Shown piece by piece: positions 39,873 through 48,701 of a stretch of 64,000 nucleotides of DNA. The number at the start of each line of letters is the position of its first letter. Position 1 is the first letter of the stretch. The stretch lies in assembly GCF_003725795.1 (NCBI RefSeq), contig NZ_RBEE01000002.1, forward strand, positions 124,001 to 188,000, in the 5' to 3' direction. The position numbers were made by a program, and so were the translations under genes. A model generated the notes under the pieces. It ran no database searches and was not told the DNA's origin. It saw only the letters and a list, made by a program, of their open reading frames with translations. Source of the DNA: Pedobacter jejuensis. Its GTDB lineage: Bacteria > Bacteroidota > Bacteroidia > Sphingobacteriales > Sphingobacteriaceae.

Positions 39873-41234
39873 ATGAAAAGATACTTAATTGCAGCACTAT
39901 TAACGTTTGCACTTTTAAATGTTCGTGGTCAAACGCCCCATTTAAAAGGAAATGTTGACGTGGTAATGGCTACTGGGCAAATAACCTGTGATTTTGTTTT
40001 GAGTAATATCCCTGATTTAGGAAAAGATTACCAAATACTATTAAACAAGGGATTTAACATTAATGCCATTAAAGATTCTTTAGATAAAACATTAAGCTAT
40101 TCGGGTTTTTACAATGGTAAAATGCGTGGCGAAGGTTTGACTTATGTGCCACAAAAGGGTGATGATGTTTTGACAAACCCAAAGCTACTCCATATCACTT
40201 ATACCGGAGCCTTTCCTATTTATACGGACACTTTAAATTTTATTGATTTTAAAGGATTAATTGCATTTAATGGAAAAACTGTTCGGGCAACTGACCAATC
40301 AAAATGGTATCCAATAATTTACGATATTAAAAATGATAGGCTTATTGAGCAAATGACCTATGAAATAGAAGTAAAAAGTACAGATTCTAAAACAATATTT
40401 GTAAACGGCGATGTTCCAAAACCAGGTCCGGTTGCAAAGTTTAAATCAGACATTGCAATTGCTCCACTTCTTTTCGCTGGTGATTATGGAATACAAAAAA
40501 CCAATGGCGCATTATTTTTAAATACTGCAATGAATGAAAAAGAACTTTCGGTTTTTGAGCAAAACATTGCAGATATGAAGACTTACTTTAATAAGTCTTT
40601 AAAAATTCCTTATGAAACAAAAAACGTTTTTATAGAACATGCTCCTGTAGAAAAATTTAACAAAGGAAGAAGCTGGGGTTTCGTATCCTTTCCGGTAATA
40701 GCATTTGCAGGATTAAAATTAGGGGATATGGTTGATAAAGAGCATTCACAATTAAAAGATTCTACAGATTATCCTTTTATTGCTCATGAAATTGCGCATT
40801 ACTATTTTGGGAATGTTTTACAGCCGAATTCAACCTTATTTTGGTTTTTTTTAGAATCAACAGCAGAATATTTATCAGTTAAAGCTGCAGAAGATAAGTT
40901 TGGTAAACCCTTTGCAACCCGGTATTTTCAAACCAGAGCCAAACAACTAAAAGATTTTAAAGCTGTTCCATTAAACGCCATAAAAGATATGAATAGCATA
41001 TCTGGTACCTATAGGTACACTTACGGTCCATTCTTACTAAGAGGACTTGAACAAATTATTGGCGAAAAGCGAATGTTTAAATTCTTAAACACTTGCTTAA
41101 TTACTAAAAACGAATTAACAGATTATAATTTCTTTAAAAATTGCGCACTAAAATCAGGTGTAACAAAAAACGAATGGGACACTTATGAGAAAGACTTTAT
41201 TCAATCTGAAAATGCTGTTCATTTAATTAAATAA
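39873..41234 (+). CDS. M1-like gluzincin metallopeptidase
   Basis: A 453-residue secreted protein (signal peptide 1-19). HEIAH at 305-309 followed by Glu328 gives the exact HExxH-X18-E spacing of M1 and other gluzincins. The N-terminal 220 residues are beta-rich, as in M1 aminopeptidases, but the protein is shorter than full M1 enzymes and I see no GXMEN motif. It may therefore be a variant peptidase. It lies 51 bp after the first deacetylase and 11 bp before the second on the same strand, so all three are probably cotranscribed. Confidence 0.82.
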   Translation: MKRYLIAALLTFALLNVRGQTPHLKGNVDVVMATGQITCDFVLSNIPDLGKDYQILLNKGFNINAIKDSLDKTLSYSGFYNGKMRGEGLTYVPQKGDDVLTNPKLLHITYTGAFPIYTDTLNFIDFKGLIAFNGKTVRATDQSKWYPIIYDIKNDRLIEQMTYEIEVKSTDSKTIFVNGDVPKPGPVAKFKSDIAIAPLLFAGDYGIQKTNGALFLNTAMNEKELSVFEQNIADMKTYFNKSLKIPYETKNVFIEHAPVEKFNKGRSWGFVSFPVIAFAGLKLGDMVDKEHSQLKDSTDYPFIAHEIAHYYFGNVLQPNSTLFWFFLESTAEYLSVKAAEDKFGKPFATRYFQTRAKQLKDFKAVPLNAIKDMNSISGTYRYTYGPFLLRGLEQIIGEKRMFKFLNTCLITKNELTDYNFFKNCALKSGVTKNEWDTYEKDFIQSENAVHLIK

Positions 41235-41245
41235 TTTTTAAAACA

Positions 41246-42121
41246 TTGAAAACAAAAGTAAAAAACCTCGCTCATCCCCTATTAACAGCACTATTATTGA
41301 GTTCACTTTTAAGCTCGTGTACAAGCCGTAGCGACAAAGAAAAAACTAAAGAAAATACGTCTATTGAATCAAAAGTAGATACCACTTTAAAACCAGCAGA
41401 TAATAAAACCATTCTTGCCCGTAGAGAGGTTCCGGTGCTTTGCTATCATCAAATCAGAAATAATATTGCAAGTGATAGCAAAAGAGCACACGATGATATT
41501 ATTGCCCCAGATAAATTTAGAGAACACATTAAAATGATTGCAGATAGCGGGTACCACACGATTCTGCCAGATCAGCTTTATGATTATTTGGTTTATGGTA
41601 AAACATTGCCGCCAAAACCTATTATGATAACTTTTGATGATACTGATGAAGATCAATTTAGCATTGGTGCTTCAACTTTAAAAAAATATGGTTTTAAAGG
41701 TGTTTATTTCATCATGACGGTTTCTATCGGTCGCAAAGGGCGAATTAATTATATGTCGGCAGCACAAATTAAGCAATTAGCTGATGAAGGGAATTGTATT
41801 GCCAGCCACACGTATGACCATAAAAATTTTGCACAATTTAATGATGAAGATTGGACAACACAAATAGATGAACCAACTAAAAAGTTAGAAACCATAACCG
41901 GTAAGAAAGTAGAATATTTCGCATTTCCTTATGGCGTTTATAAAGCCGCTAACTTGCACAAGCTTAAAGAACATGGCTTCAAAGCTGCCTTTATACTGTC
42001 AACACCTAGAGATGAGAATTTTCCGCTTTACACCATCCGCAGGATTATCGACCCAGGAAGATACACCGCTAAAAATTTATATTATAGCATAAATAAAAGC
42101 TTTAACAAAACAAAAACATAG
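41246..42121 (+). CDS. Polysaccharide deacetylase (NodB) lipoprotein 2
   Basis: A 291-residue lipoprotein (lipobox LSSC, Cys 25) starting at TTG; no ATG precedes the signal peptide in frame, and the TTG start gives a proper signal sequence. The CE4 metal site is Asp131/Asp132 (TFDDTD) and His188/His192 (SHTYDH). It shares VSIGRKG, IKQLADEGN and PTKKLE-like segments with the gene at 38943, so it is a paralogue. Substrate unknown. It begins 11 bp after the M1-like gene. Confidence 0.86.
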   Translation: MKTKVKNLAHPLLTALLLSSLLSSCTSRSDKEKTKENTSIESKVDTTLKPADNKTILARREVPVLCYHQIRNNIASDSKRAHDDIIAPDKFREHIKMIADSGYHTILPDQLYDYLVYGKTLPPKPIMITFDDTDEDQFSIGASTLKKYGFKGVYFIMTVSIGRKGRINYMSAAQIKQLADEGNCIASHTYDHKNFAQFNDEDWTTQIDEPTKKLETITGKKVEYFAFPYGVYKAANLHKLKEHGFKAAFILSTPRDENFPLYTIRRIIDPGRYTAKNLYYSINKSFNKTKT

Positions 42122-42160
42122 TTTCGAATGTAAATAAATTACTCATCCCTAAAAAGATTT

Positions 42161-43330
42161 ATGAAAAAACTAATTCTTGTTTTCCTAGGTGGATTATTTA
42201 TGCTTTCTGCCTGCAACAATGCTAAAAACAGCAAAAGTGATAGCGAAATTGCTGATAGTACAGCAAAGGTAAATACAGAATTACCACAAAATTTTTATAA
42301 AAGATTAGAAGGAACGATAGCAGGAAAGCCAGTAGTAATGCATTTGCAGAGATTAGATGGCAGCATTGATGGTGAATATTATTATGATGGTGCATGGCTT
42401 AATTTAACTGCAGATACTCTTGTTGGAAAAGACAGCCTGATACTTACAGAAAATAGTTTTAATGATTACTATTTTAACCAAAACGCTAAGCCACCAATAT
42501 TAACATTGAAATGGAATGGCTCAGCATTTAATGGTAATTGGCGAAGCGGAGATAAAACAAAAACATATCCAATTGCATTAACAGAAAAATATGCCGAAGG
42601 AAGTTACGCATTTACGCCTGGCATTTACAGAGATTCGGTAAAGGCATTTGCAGACAAACCAAAAACACCAACAGCAGAAATTTCTTTTGAATATTTACAA
42701 GCAAATGCTAATGATGAATCTGGAGTTTGGTTAAACAATCAACTGAAAAAAATTTCAGGAATAAAATCAACCAATATGGATAGAGTGCCGGCATTTAAAA
42801 AAATTGCCGATGCATATTTTGCTGATTATAAAAAAGAAATTACAGAGCAACAACGAACCGGACCAGACAGAGGATATATGGAATGGATGAATTACACCAA
42901 CAACAGTCAGCAATCAATTTTATGTAACGATGATGGCTTTGTAGTTATCGACTTTCTGGCAGATACCTATACCGGCGGAGCCCATGGTTATTACAGTAGC
43001 TTGATGTATTGTTTAGATGTAAAAGAAAAAAAGCAAATGGCTTTAAGCGATATTGTTAAAATAGATTCTAATTCGCTTCAAAATTTATTGGAGAAAAACC
43101 TAAGAAACCAATATAACATTAAGGCTGGCGATGAGTTGAACACCGTTTTATTCGACAATTTCTTAAAACCAAATAATAACTTTTATTTCAACAAAAACGG
43201 TTTGGCATTTATGTACAATCCTTATGAAGTTGCAAGTTACGCTCAAGGTCAAATTGTGGTTTTTATTCCCTTTGCCGAATTAAAGCCCTATTTAACGCCT
43301 GGTTTTTCTTCAAGGATTGGATTGAAATAA
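42161..43330 (+). CDS. DUF3298/DUF4163-type lipoprotein
   Basis: A 389-residue lipoprotein (lipobox LSAC, Cys 18). The C-terminal half has the RsiV-like layout: a DUF4163-type domain and then DUF3298 (TGGAHGYYSSLMYCLDVKEK; FIPFAELKPYL). The N-terminal part (45-160) is a separate beta-rich domain in which GxxAGxPVVMHL and DGEYYYD suggest a ligand-binding sheet. RsiV-like domains bind lysozyme in Bacillus; here the role is unknown. It follows the deacetylase run after 39 bp on the same strand, which may be an operon. Confidence 0.82.
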   Translation: MKKLILVFLGGLFMLSACNNAKNSKSDSEIADSTAKVNTELPQNFYKRLEGTIAGKPVVMHLQRLDGSIDGEYYYDGAWLNLTADTLVGKDSLILTENSFNDYYFNQNAKPPILTLKWNGSAFNGNWRSGDKTKTYPIALTEKYAEGSYAFTPGIYRDSVKAFADKPKTPTAEISFEYLQANANDESGVWLNNQLKKISGIKSTNMDRVPAFKKIADAYFADYKKEITEQQRTGPDRGYMEWMNYTNNSQQSILCNDDGFVVIDFLADTYTGGAHGYYSSLMYCLDVKEKKQMALSDIVKIDSNSLQNLLEKNLRNQYNIKAGDELNTVLFDNFLKPNNNFYFNKNGLAFMYNPYEVASYAQGQIVVFIPFAELKPYLTPGFSSRIGLK

Positions 43331-43385
43331 CATTCGATTTCTGGGCTTGATGGCGAAAGATGAACTTCACTAATTTAACGTATAG

Positions 43386-43838
43386 CTATAAAATCTCTGA
43401 AATCAAATATTTTTTTCCGTTAAAAATCATTTCCTCACCAACTTTTTTACCAATGAGAAATTTGCCAATTGGTGCGGCCTGAGATACGGCGAAAAATGAT
43501 TGACCATCCAATTTCAATTCTCCTGCGCTTATACTGATGTAAAAATTACCACCAGAAGTAATAACCAAACTTCCGTTTTTAACCTCCTTAGCGGCATCAA
43601 CATTTTCTATTTGTTGCAAGGCAATTTTCTGCTGACCAGCCTCGTACAATAATTTGCTGTTTCTATCCATCTCCTGCTGCATCATTTCACGAGTGGTTTC
43701 ATACTTATCACCAGCACTACTTTTGGTATCATCGTTCGATGCTTGCCTGGCTTGCTGCAAGGAATACTCAATGTTTTCTATTCTATTTTGAATAAAAGTT
43801 AAGCAAAGCTGATATAGTTTAGGTTTTAAATTAGACAT
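43386..43838 (-). CDS. GreA/GreB-like protein
   Basis: A 150-residue cytosolic protein. An N-terminal coiled coil (residues 15-80) is followed by a C-terminal FKBP-like domain with AAPIGKFLIGKKVGEE, the typical Gre C-terminal pattern. Gre factors rescue backtracked RNA polymerase. The acidic pair at the coiled-coil tip is not clearly present (DDTKSSAGDKYE is the nearest), so it may be an RNAP-binding Gre relative rather than a cleavage factor. Bacteroidota homologues are often mislabelled 3-oxoacyl-ACP synthase. It converges with the DUF3298 gene. Confidence 0.78.
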   Translation of the reverse strand: MSNLKPKLYQLCLTFIQNRIENIEYSLQQARQASNDDTKSSAGDKYETTREMMQQEMDRNSKLLYEAGQQKIALQQIENVDAAKEVKNGSLVITSGGNFYISISAGELKLDGQSFFAVSQAAPIGKFLIGKKVGEEMIFNGKKYLISEIL

Positions 43839-43985
43839 GTTTTTTTATGGAAAATGTAAGATGCTTGATTTAAGTTGGTAATGAATAATTGGATTAAACG
43901 ATTTAAGAATAGATTGTTTTATTGCTAAATTGTTATAAACGCTGATGGCTATTTAACAATAAAACAATTTCTCTATATACAATTA

Positions 43986-44561
43986 CTATGCTTCAATCCA
44001 CCTAACTTTTTCTTCAATTGGAGTACGATTGGGTTCCCAGGGTTTTTCATTATGATAGCCCATGTAAAAAAGGCCTATACATTTTTCGTTTTCTTGCAAA
44101 CTTAAAAATTCGCCCAAATCATCAATAAGTGGTGGAGAACTCCAATAAGCACCAACTTTTAAACTTTCGGCGGTTAAGGCCATATTTTGAACCGCACAAG
44201 ATACAGCTGCCAATTCTTCCCACTCGGGAATTTTGCCACTAAGCTGCATATTAATAGCAATAATGCAATCGGCTTGGCTTGTTTTCTCAGCAAAGCTGTC
44301 ATACTTTTTCTGCAAAAACTGTTGTGGACTAACCAGGTTTTTATATAACCTGCCTAACTCCTCACCCAACCTCGCCAATGCAGCTTTTCTTATCACAACA
44401 AAACGCCAGGGTTGTGTTAATTTATGTGTTGGTGCATAATTGGCTGTTTCTAATATCTGATTTATTACCTCAACCGGAATTTCCTTTTTGATGTAACTTG
44501 CAGGAAAAATACTGCGTCGCTCTTTTATAATTTTTGATACAATTTCGTAATTCGTACTCAT
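43986..44561 (-). CDS. Nitroreductase-family FMN oxidoreductase
   Basis: A 191-residue cytosolic flavoprotein. ERRSIFPASYIKKEIP, ANYAPTHKLTQPWRFVVI and the GLFYMGYHNEKPWEP ending are typical of the NfsA/YdjA-type nitroreductases that bind FMN and use NAD(P)H. Length fits the short YdjA-like group. Substrate unknown. It stands alone, with 147 bp to the Gre-like gene. Confidence 0.9.
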   Translation of the reverse strand: MSTNYEIVSKIIKERRSIFPASYIKKEIPVEVINQILETANYAPTHKLTQPWRFVVIRKAALARLGEELGRLYKNLVSPQQFLQKKYDSFAEKTSQADCIIAINMQLSGKIPEWEELAAVSCAVQNMALTAESLKVGAYWSSPPLIDDLGEFLSLQENEKCIGLFYMGYHNEKPWEPNRTPIEEKVRWIEA

Positions 44562-44660
44562 TTGGTAAAAATAGATAAAAGCTAAAAGAACAAAGCGGAA
44601 AGCCTTTATTAAAATAATTAAAACAGAAATATGTGACTTTTTAATGTATTAAGCTACTAA

Positions 44661-45230
44661 TTACAATGGCTTGATAAGTTTTGTATTCTTCAACTGCTTT
44701 CTTATTTGTTTCACCTTTGCAAAAAAGGCAATACTTTCTTTATCAACTAAATAATCCATTGTTTCTGTAAGCTCGTCTCTTATCCAACTGTGCTTTGTGC
44801 AAAGATTGGCCAAAATATTTAGGCAATGTGATTTCACTGCCACTGGAATTTTCTCATCAATTAACCAACCGAATATTACCTCTGCTAAGTAATTGGTATC
44901 ATAATTATTCATAATATTTTGTACATCCTCGGCTGCATTTTTCTTTGTGATAAAAGCAAGAATTTTTACATAATGCCTAAGTGCAGATAAGTTCTGTTGA
45001 AGCGGGAGCTTATCTAAAAATATTGTAGTATAGGGCATAAGTTTGGATTGGTGGTTTGAGTAAATACGCTCTAAAATCCAAGCTGCTCTGAAAGCAATTT
45101 GTTCCTCTTTATGAAAACTTAGGTTGATTAAATCGGTTATAGAATAAATATCATTTAATGATAAAGCTGCAACTTCCTCAACCTGAATTACACCAATTGG
45201 ATTTTTTATTATGTTGATTAGGTACTGCAT
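44661..45230 (-). CDS. Hypothetical alpha-helical (HEAT-like) protein
   Basis: From ATG at 45230 the protein has 189 residues (a TTG eight codons upstream would extend it). It is all alpha-helical with repeated helix pairs (FHKEEQIAFRAAWILERIYS; RHYVKILAFITKK; KSHCLNILANLCTKH), which suggests HEAT or ARM-like repeats, that is, a protein-binding scaffold. There is no signal peptide. I do not recognise a family. It lies next to the tandem array D. Confidence 0.7.
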   Translation of the reverse strand: MQYLINIIKNPIGVIQVEEVAALSLNDIYSITDLINLSFHKEEQIAFRAAWILERIYSNHQSKLMPYTTIFLDKLPLQQNLSALRHYVKILAFITKKNAAEDVQNIMNNYDTNYLAEVIFGWLIDEKIPVAVKSHCLNILANLCTKHSWIRDELTETMDYLVDKESIAFFAKVKQIRKQLKNTKLIKPL

Positions 45231-45305
45231 AAATAACCAGTTTTTGTAAACCAATTTATAAAAATATAAATTTTCTATAAGCCTTGATTAAGACATTTCG
45301 ATTAC

Positions 45306-46560
45306 AACATCTGACTTTGTTAAATAAACCTGATTAAACGAAAATCCTTTTTGTTGCAGAATTCTTTCAATTTAAAGCAGAACGATAACAAAAAGATTGC
45401 AGTGAAAGCAGGACTGCCTTTGCCATGAAAAACTGAACGCTTGTTTACAAAATCTAAATCATATTTCTTTAAAACCTACCTCGTTTTTGTACACATAAAT
45501 CAGGAATAGACATCAGCTTTGACAACTTTTAAAAAGTTGTCAAAGCTTTAATAACTACGAATTCAACTAATCCCCGTTCGTTAGCAATACGACAGTTACA
45601 CTATTTTGTTTCGGTCTATGGGCACACACACCGAGGAGCATAAAAATTAATCCCTTTGTTTCCAAAACATAAATTAAATAACATTTAGAATTTATTTAAA
45701 GCCTATTTCGGTTTTTGAACACACAAATTGAGGAGAATGCTATAAATTTGATTTGAACTTTGCAATAAGAACATCTGACTTTGTTAAATAAACCTGATTA
45801 AACGAAAATCCTTTTTGTTGCAGATTACTTTCAATTTAAAGCAGAACGATAACAAAAAGATTGCAGTGAAAGCAGGACTGCTTTTGCTATGAAAAACTGA
45901 ACGCTCGTTTCCAAAATATAAATCATATTTTTTTAAAACCTGCCTCGTTTTTGTACACATAAATCAGGAATAGACATCAGCTTTGACAACTTTTTAAAAG
46001 TTGTCAAAGTTTTATAACTACGAATTCAACTAATGCCCGGCGTTGGCAATACAACAGTTACACTATTTTGTTTCGGTCTATGGGCACACACACCGAGGAG
46101 CATAAAAATTAATCCCTTTGTTTCCAAACATAAATTAAATACCATTTAGAATTTATTTAAAGCCTGTTTCGGTGTTTGAATACACAAATTGAGGAGAATG
46201 CGATAAATTTGATTTGAACTTTGCAATAAGAACATCTGACTTTGTTAAATAAACCTGATTAAACGAAAATCCTTTTTGTTGCAGAATTCTTTCAATTTAA
46301 AGCAGAACGATAACAAAAAGATTGTAGTGAAAGCAGGACTGCCTTTGCCGTGAAAAACTGAACCTTCGTTTCCAAAATATAAATCATATTTCTTTCAAAC
46401 CTGTCCCGTTTTTGTTCATATAAATCAGGAATAGACATTAGCTTTGACAACTTTTAAAAAGTTGTCAAAGCTTTAATAACTACGAATTCAATAAATCCTT
46501 AGTTGGCCAACAAATATTTACAATATGCTGTTTCGGTCTGTGGGAACACAAATCGATGAC
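45306..46560 (+). repeat. Tandem array D: three units of about 463 bp
   Basis: AACATCTGACTTTGTTAAAT begins units at 45306, 45770 and 46231 (periods 464 and 461); the third is truncated near 46560. Each contains TAAACCTGATTAAACGAAAA, then CTTTTTGTT...AACAAAAAG, GCAGTGAAAGCAGGACTGC (5-bp stem), the strong palindrome GCTTTGACAACTTTT / AAAAGTTGTCAAAGC (45515-45546, 45980-46010, 46441-46472) and a GGTCTGTG-type half palindrome. The palindrome is preserved in all three copies. No gene is supported. It lies between the HEAT-like gene and the ABC-F gene. Confidence 0.9.
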
Positions 46561-46595
46561 TAAGAATAAAAGAAAATACTACCCTACTATTCACT

Positions 46596-46625
46596 TTTGA
46601 CTTCGGACTATTAACCGTATCTTTG
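46596..46625 (+). promoter_or_regulatory. Probable promoter of the ABC-F gene
   Basis: TTTG (46596-46599), an 18-nt spacer, and TATCTTTG (46618-46625): a full match to the Bacteroidota -33/-7 consensus. It is 19 nt before the ATG at 46645. Confidence 0.7.
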
Positions 46626-46644
46626 CGGCTTATTTATTTACAGT

Positions 46645-48267
46645 ATGATTTCAGTTTCTAATCTTTCCTTACGCTACGGCAAACGCACACTTTTTGAAGA
46701 TGTAAACCTTAAATTTAACCAAGGCAATTGCTATGGTGTAATTGGAGCCAATGGTGCAGGAAAATCAACTTTTCTAAAAATTTTATCGGGCGAAGTGAGC
46801 CAAACTTCTGGTAGTGTTGCTTTTACACCTGGTGAAAGGATGGCTGTTTTAAAACAAAATCACCACGAACTTGATGAATCGACGGTTTTGGAAACGGTAA
46901 TGATGGGACATAAAGAACTTTATGCCATTATGAAGGAAAAAGACGCTATCTACATGAAAGAAGATTTTACCGAAAAAGACGGCGAACGTGCTGGTGAATT
47001 GGAAAATATCTTTGCTGAAAAAGATGGCTGGAACATGGAAAGTAATGCAGCTACCATGTTGAGTAACCTGGGCATTACTGAAGAAAATCACTATAAATTA
47101 CTTAAAGAATTAGATAACACACAAAAAGTACGTGTGTTGTTGGCACAAGCGCTTTTTGGTAATCCTGATATTTTGTTGCTCGATGAGCCTACCAACGATT
47201 TAGACATTGAAACCATTGCCTGGCTGGAGAACTTTTTAGCGGATTATCAAAACATTGTATTGGTTGTAAGCCACGATAGGCACTTTTTAGATGCCGTTTG
47301 TACGCACATTGTAGACATTGATTTCGCGAAAATGAACATCTACTCTGGTAACTATACATTCTGGTATGAATCTAGTCAGCTGGCATTGAAACAACGTAGC
47401 GACCAGAACAAGAAAACTGAAGAAAAAGTAAAAGAGTTACAGGAGTTTATCCGCCGATTTAGTGCAAATGCATCAAAATCAAAACAAGCAACTTCGCGTA
47501 AAAAAGCACTTGATAAAATCGATATTACGGAGATTAAAGCATCGAGCAGAAAATATCCTGCAATTATATTTAACAATACAGGTAGAGAAGCAGGCGATCA
47601 GATTTTACAGGTTGACGCTTTAGGCAAATCTGGCAACGACGGTATTTTATTCGATAAAGTTACCTTCATGGTTAACAAAGGCGATAAGATTGCTGTGTTA
47701 TCGCAAAATAGTTTGGCAACCGCAGCATTTTACGATGTTTTAAGTGGTAGAGATACCAACTTTAAAGGTGACTTTAAATGGGGAGTTACCATCAGCACCG
47801 CTGATATACCAAACGATAACGCAGAATATTTTGCTAACAAAAATGAAAATTTAGTTGATTGGTTACGTGAGTACTCAGGAACAGATGCTGACGAGCAATT
47901 TGTAAGAAGCTTTTTAGGCCGTATGTTATTTTCTGGCGAAGAGGTTTTGAAGAACGTAAAAGTGCTTTCTGGTGGAGAAAAAATGCGTTGTATGTTTTCC
48001 AGGATGATGCTTCAACAAGCAAATGTGTTGATGTTTGACGAACCTACCAACCACCTTGATTTAGAATCTATCGAAGCGCTAAACAACGGTATGAAAGATT
48101 TTAAAGGAACGATTTTATTTACTTCACGAGATCATCAGTTAACAGAAACTGTTGCAAACCGTATTATAGAAATTACACCAAAAGGAACTATAGATAAGTT
48201 AATGACTTATGATGAATACATCAACAGTTCGGACATTGCAAAGCTTCGAGAAGAAATGTACTCGTAA
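46645..48267 (+). CDS. ABC-F ATPase (YbiT-like) with one degenerate site
   Basis: A 540-residue soluble protein of two ABC domains joined by a helical linker, without membrane segments: the ABC-F class, which acts on ribosomes. Domain 1 has Walker A GANGAGKST, Walker B LLLDEPTNDLD and switch His (VVSHDRHF), but its signature is LDNTQ in place of LSGGQ. Domain 2 has an intact LSGGE signature and FDEPTNHLD, but its Walker A position reads LSQNSLATAA and its switch is SRD. So one composite ATP site is complete and the other has lost all three elements. Whether this holds across the clade needs comparison. Confidence 0.92.
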   Translation: MISVSNLSLRYGKRTLFEDVNLKFNQGNCYGVIGANGAGKSTFLKILSGEVSQTSGSVAFTPGERMAVLKQNHHELDESTVLETVMMGHKELYAIMKEKDAIYMKEDFTEKDGERAGELENIFAEKDGWNMESNAATMLSNLGITEENHYKLLKELDNTQKVRVLLAQALFGNPDILLLDEPTNDLDIETIAWLENFLADYQNIVLVVSHDRHFLDAVCTHIVDIDFAKMNIYSGNYTFWYESSQLALKQRSDQNKKTEEKVKELQEFIRRFSANASKSKQATSRKKALDKIDITEIKASSRKYPAIIFNNTGREAGDQILQVDALGKSGNDGILFDKVTFMVNKGDKIAVLSQNSLATAAFYDVLSGRDTNFKGDFKWGVTISTADIPNDNAEYFANKNENLVDWLREYSGTDADEQFVRSFLGRMLFSGEEVLKNVKVLSGGEKMRCMFSRMMLQQANVLMFDEPTNHLDLESIEALNNGMKDFKGTILFTSRDHQLTETVANRIIEITPKGTIDKLMTYDEYINSSDIAKLREEMYS

Positions 48268-48293
48268 ATTCATTTTTAAATATTATTTTAGAA

Positions 48294-48326
48294 AGAGCTT
48301 TGATTTTGATTCAAAGCTCTTTTTTT
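48294..48326 (+). terminator. Terminator after the ABC-F gene
   Basis: Stem AGAGCTTTGA (48294-48303) / TCAAAGCTCT (48311-48320), 7-nt loop, then a T run. Confidence 0.92.
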
Positions 48327-48473
48327 GTAGCTGTTTTTTTAATTACTTTTTAGTCAAAAAAAAATATCGACTAAACCGATAGTGAATTATACTTTTTGAA
48401 AAAAAGAAATTACATTCTGATTTACATATATTTCAATAATTAAACTCTTGCTATCGAACACGCCGGTCTTCGA

Positions 48474-48545
48474 CCACCCCTCTGAAAGAGGGGAATTGCA
48501 TCCTACATTCCCCTCCTTTGGAGGGGTGCCTGAAAGGCGGGGTGG
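48474..48545. repeat. Cloverleaf-like palindromic element
   Basis: Outer arms CCACCCC (48474-48480) and GGGGTGG (48539-48545) enclose three hairpins: CCCCTCT-GAA-AGAGGGG (48477-48493), CCCCTCC-TTT-GGAGGGG (48510-48526) and GCC-TGAAA-GGC (48528-48538). The first hairpin competes with the outer stem for CCCC. The 434-bp gap (48268-48701) otherwise holds only the ABC-F terminator and AT-rich sequence. Confidence 0.8.
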
Positions 48546-48701
48546 TTATTTTGATATACAGTTCATTTTATAATAATATAATACAGTCGATTAAAATAAT
48601 TCTTACACACTGTAGCGTTTTTCTATCCTGTTTCGTTCTATCAGAAAAAGTGTTAATGGCCATTAACCAATTTTAATTTAAAATTGACTTAAATCATTAA
48701 A

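Noticed and set aside
48474..48545. Possible tRNA gene
   Set aside because: The cloverleaf outline is there, but no anticodon arm of 5+7 nt, no TTC-type loop and no CCA; the first hairpin competes with the outer stem.
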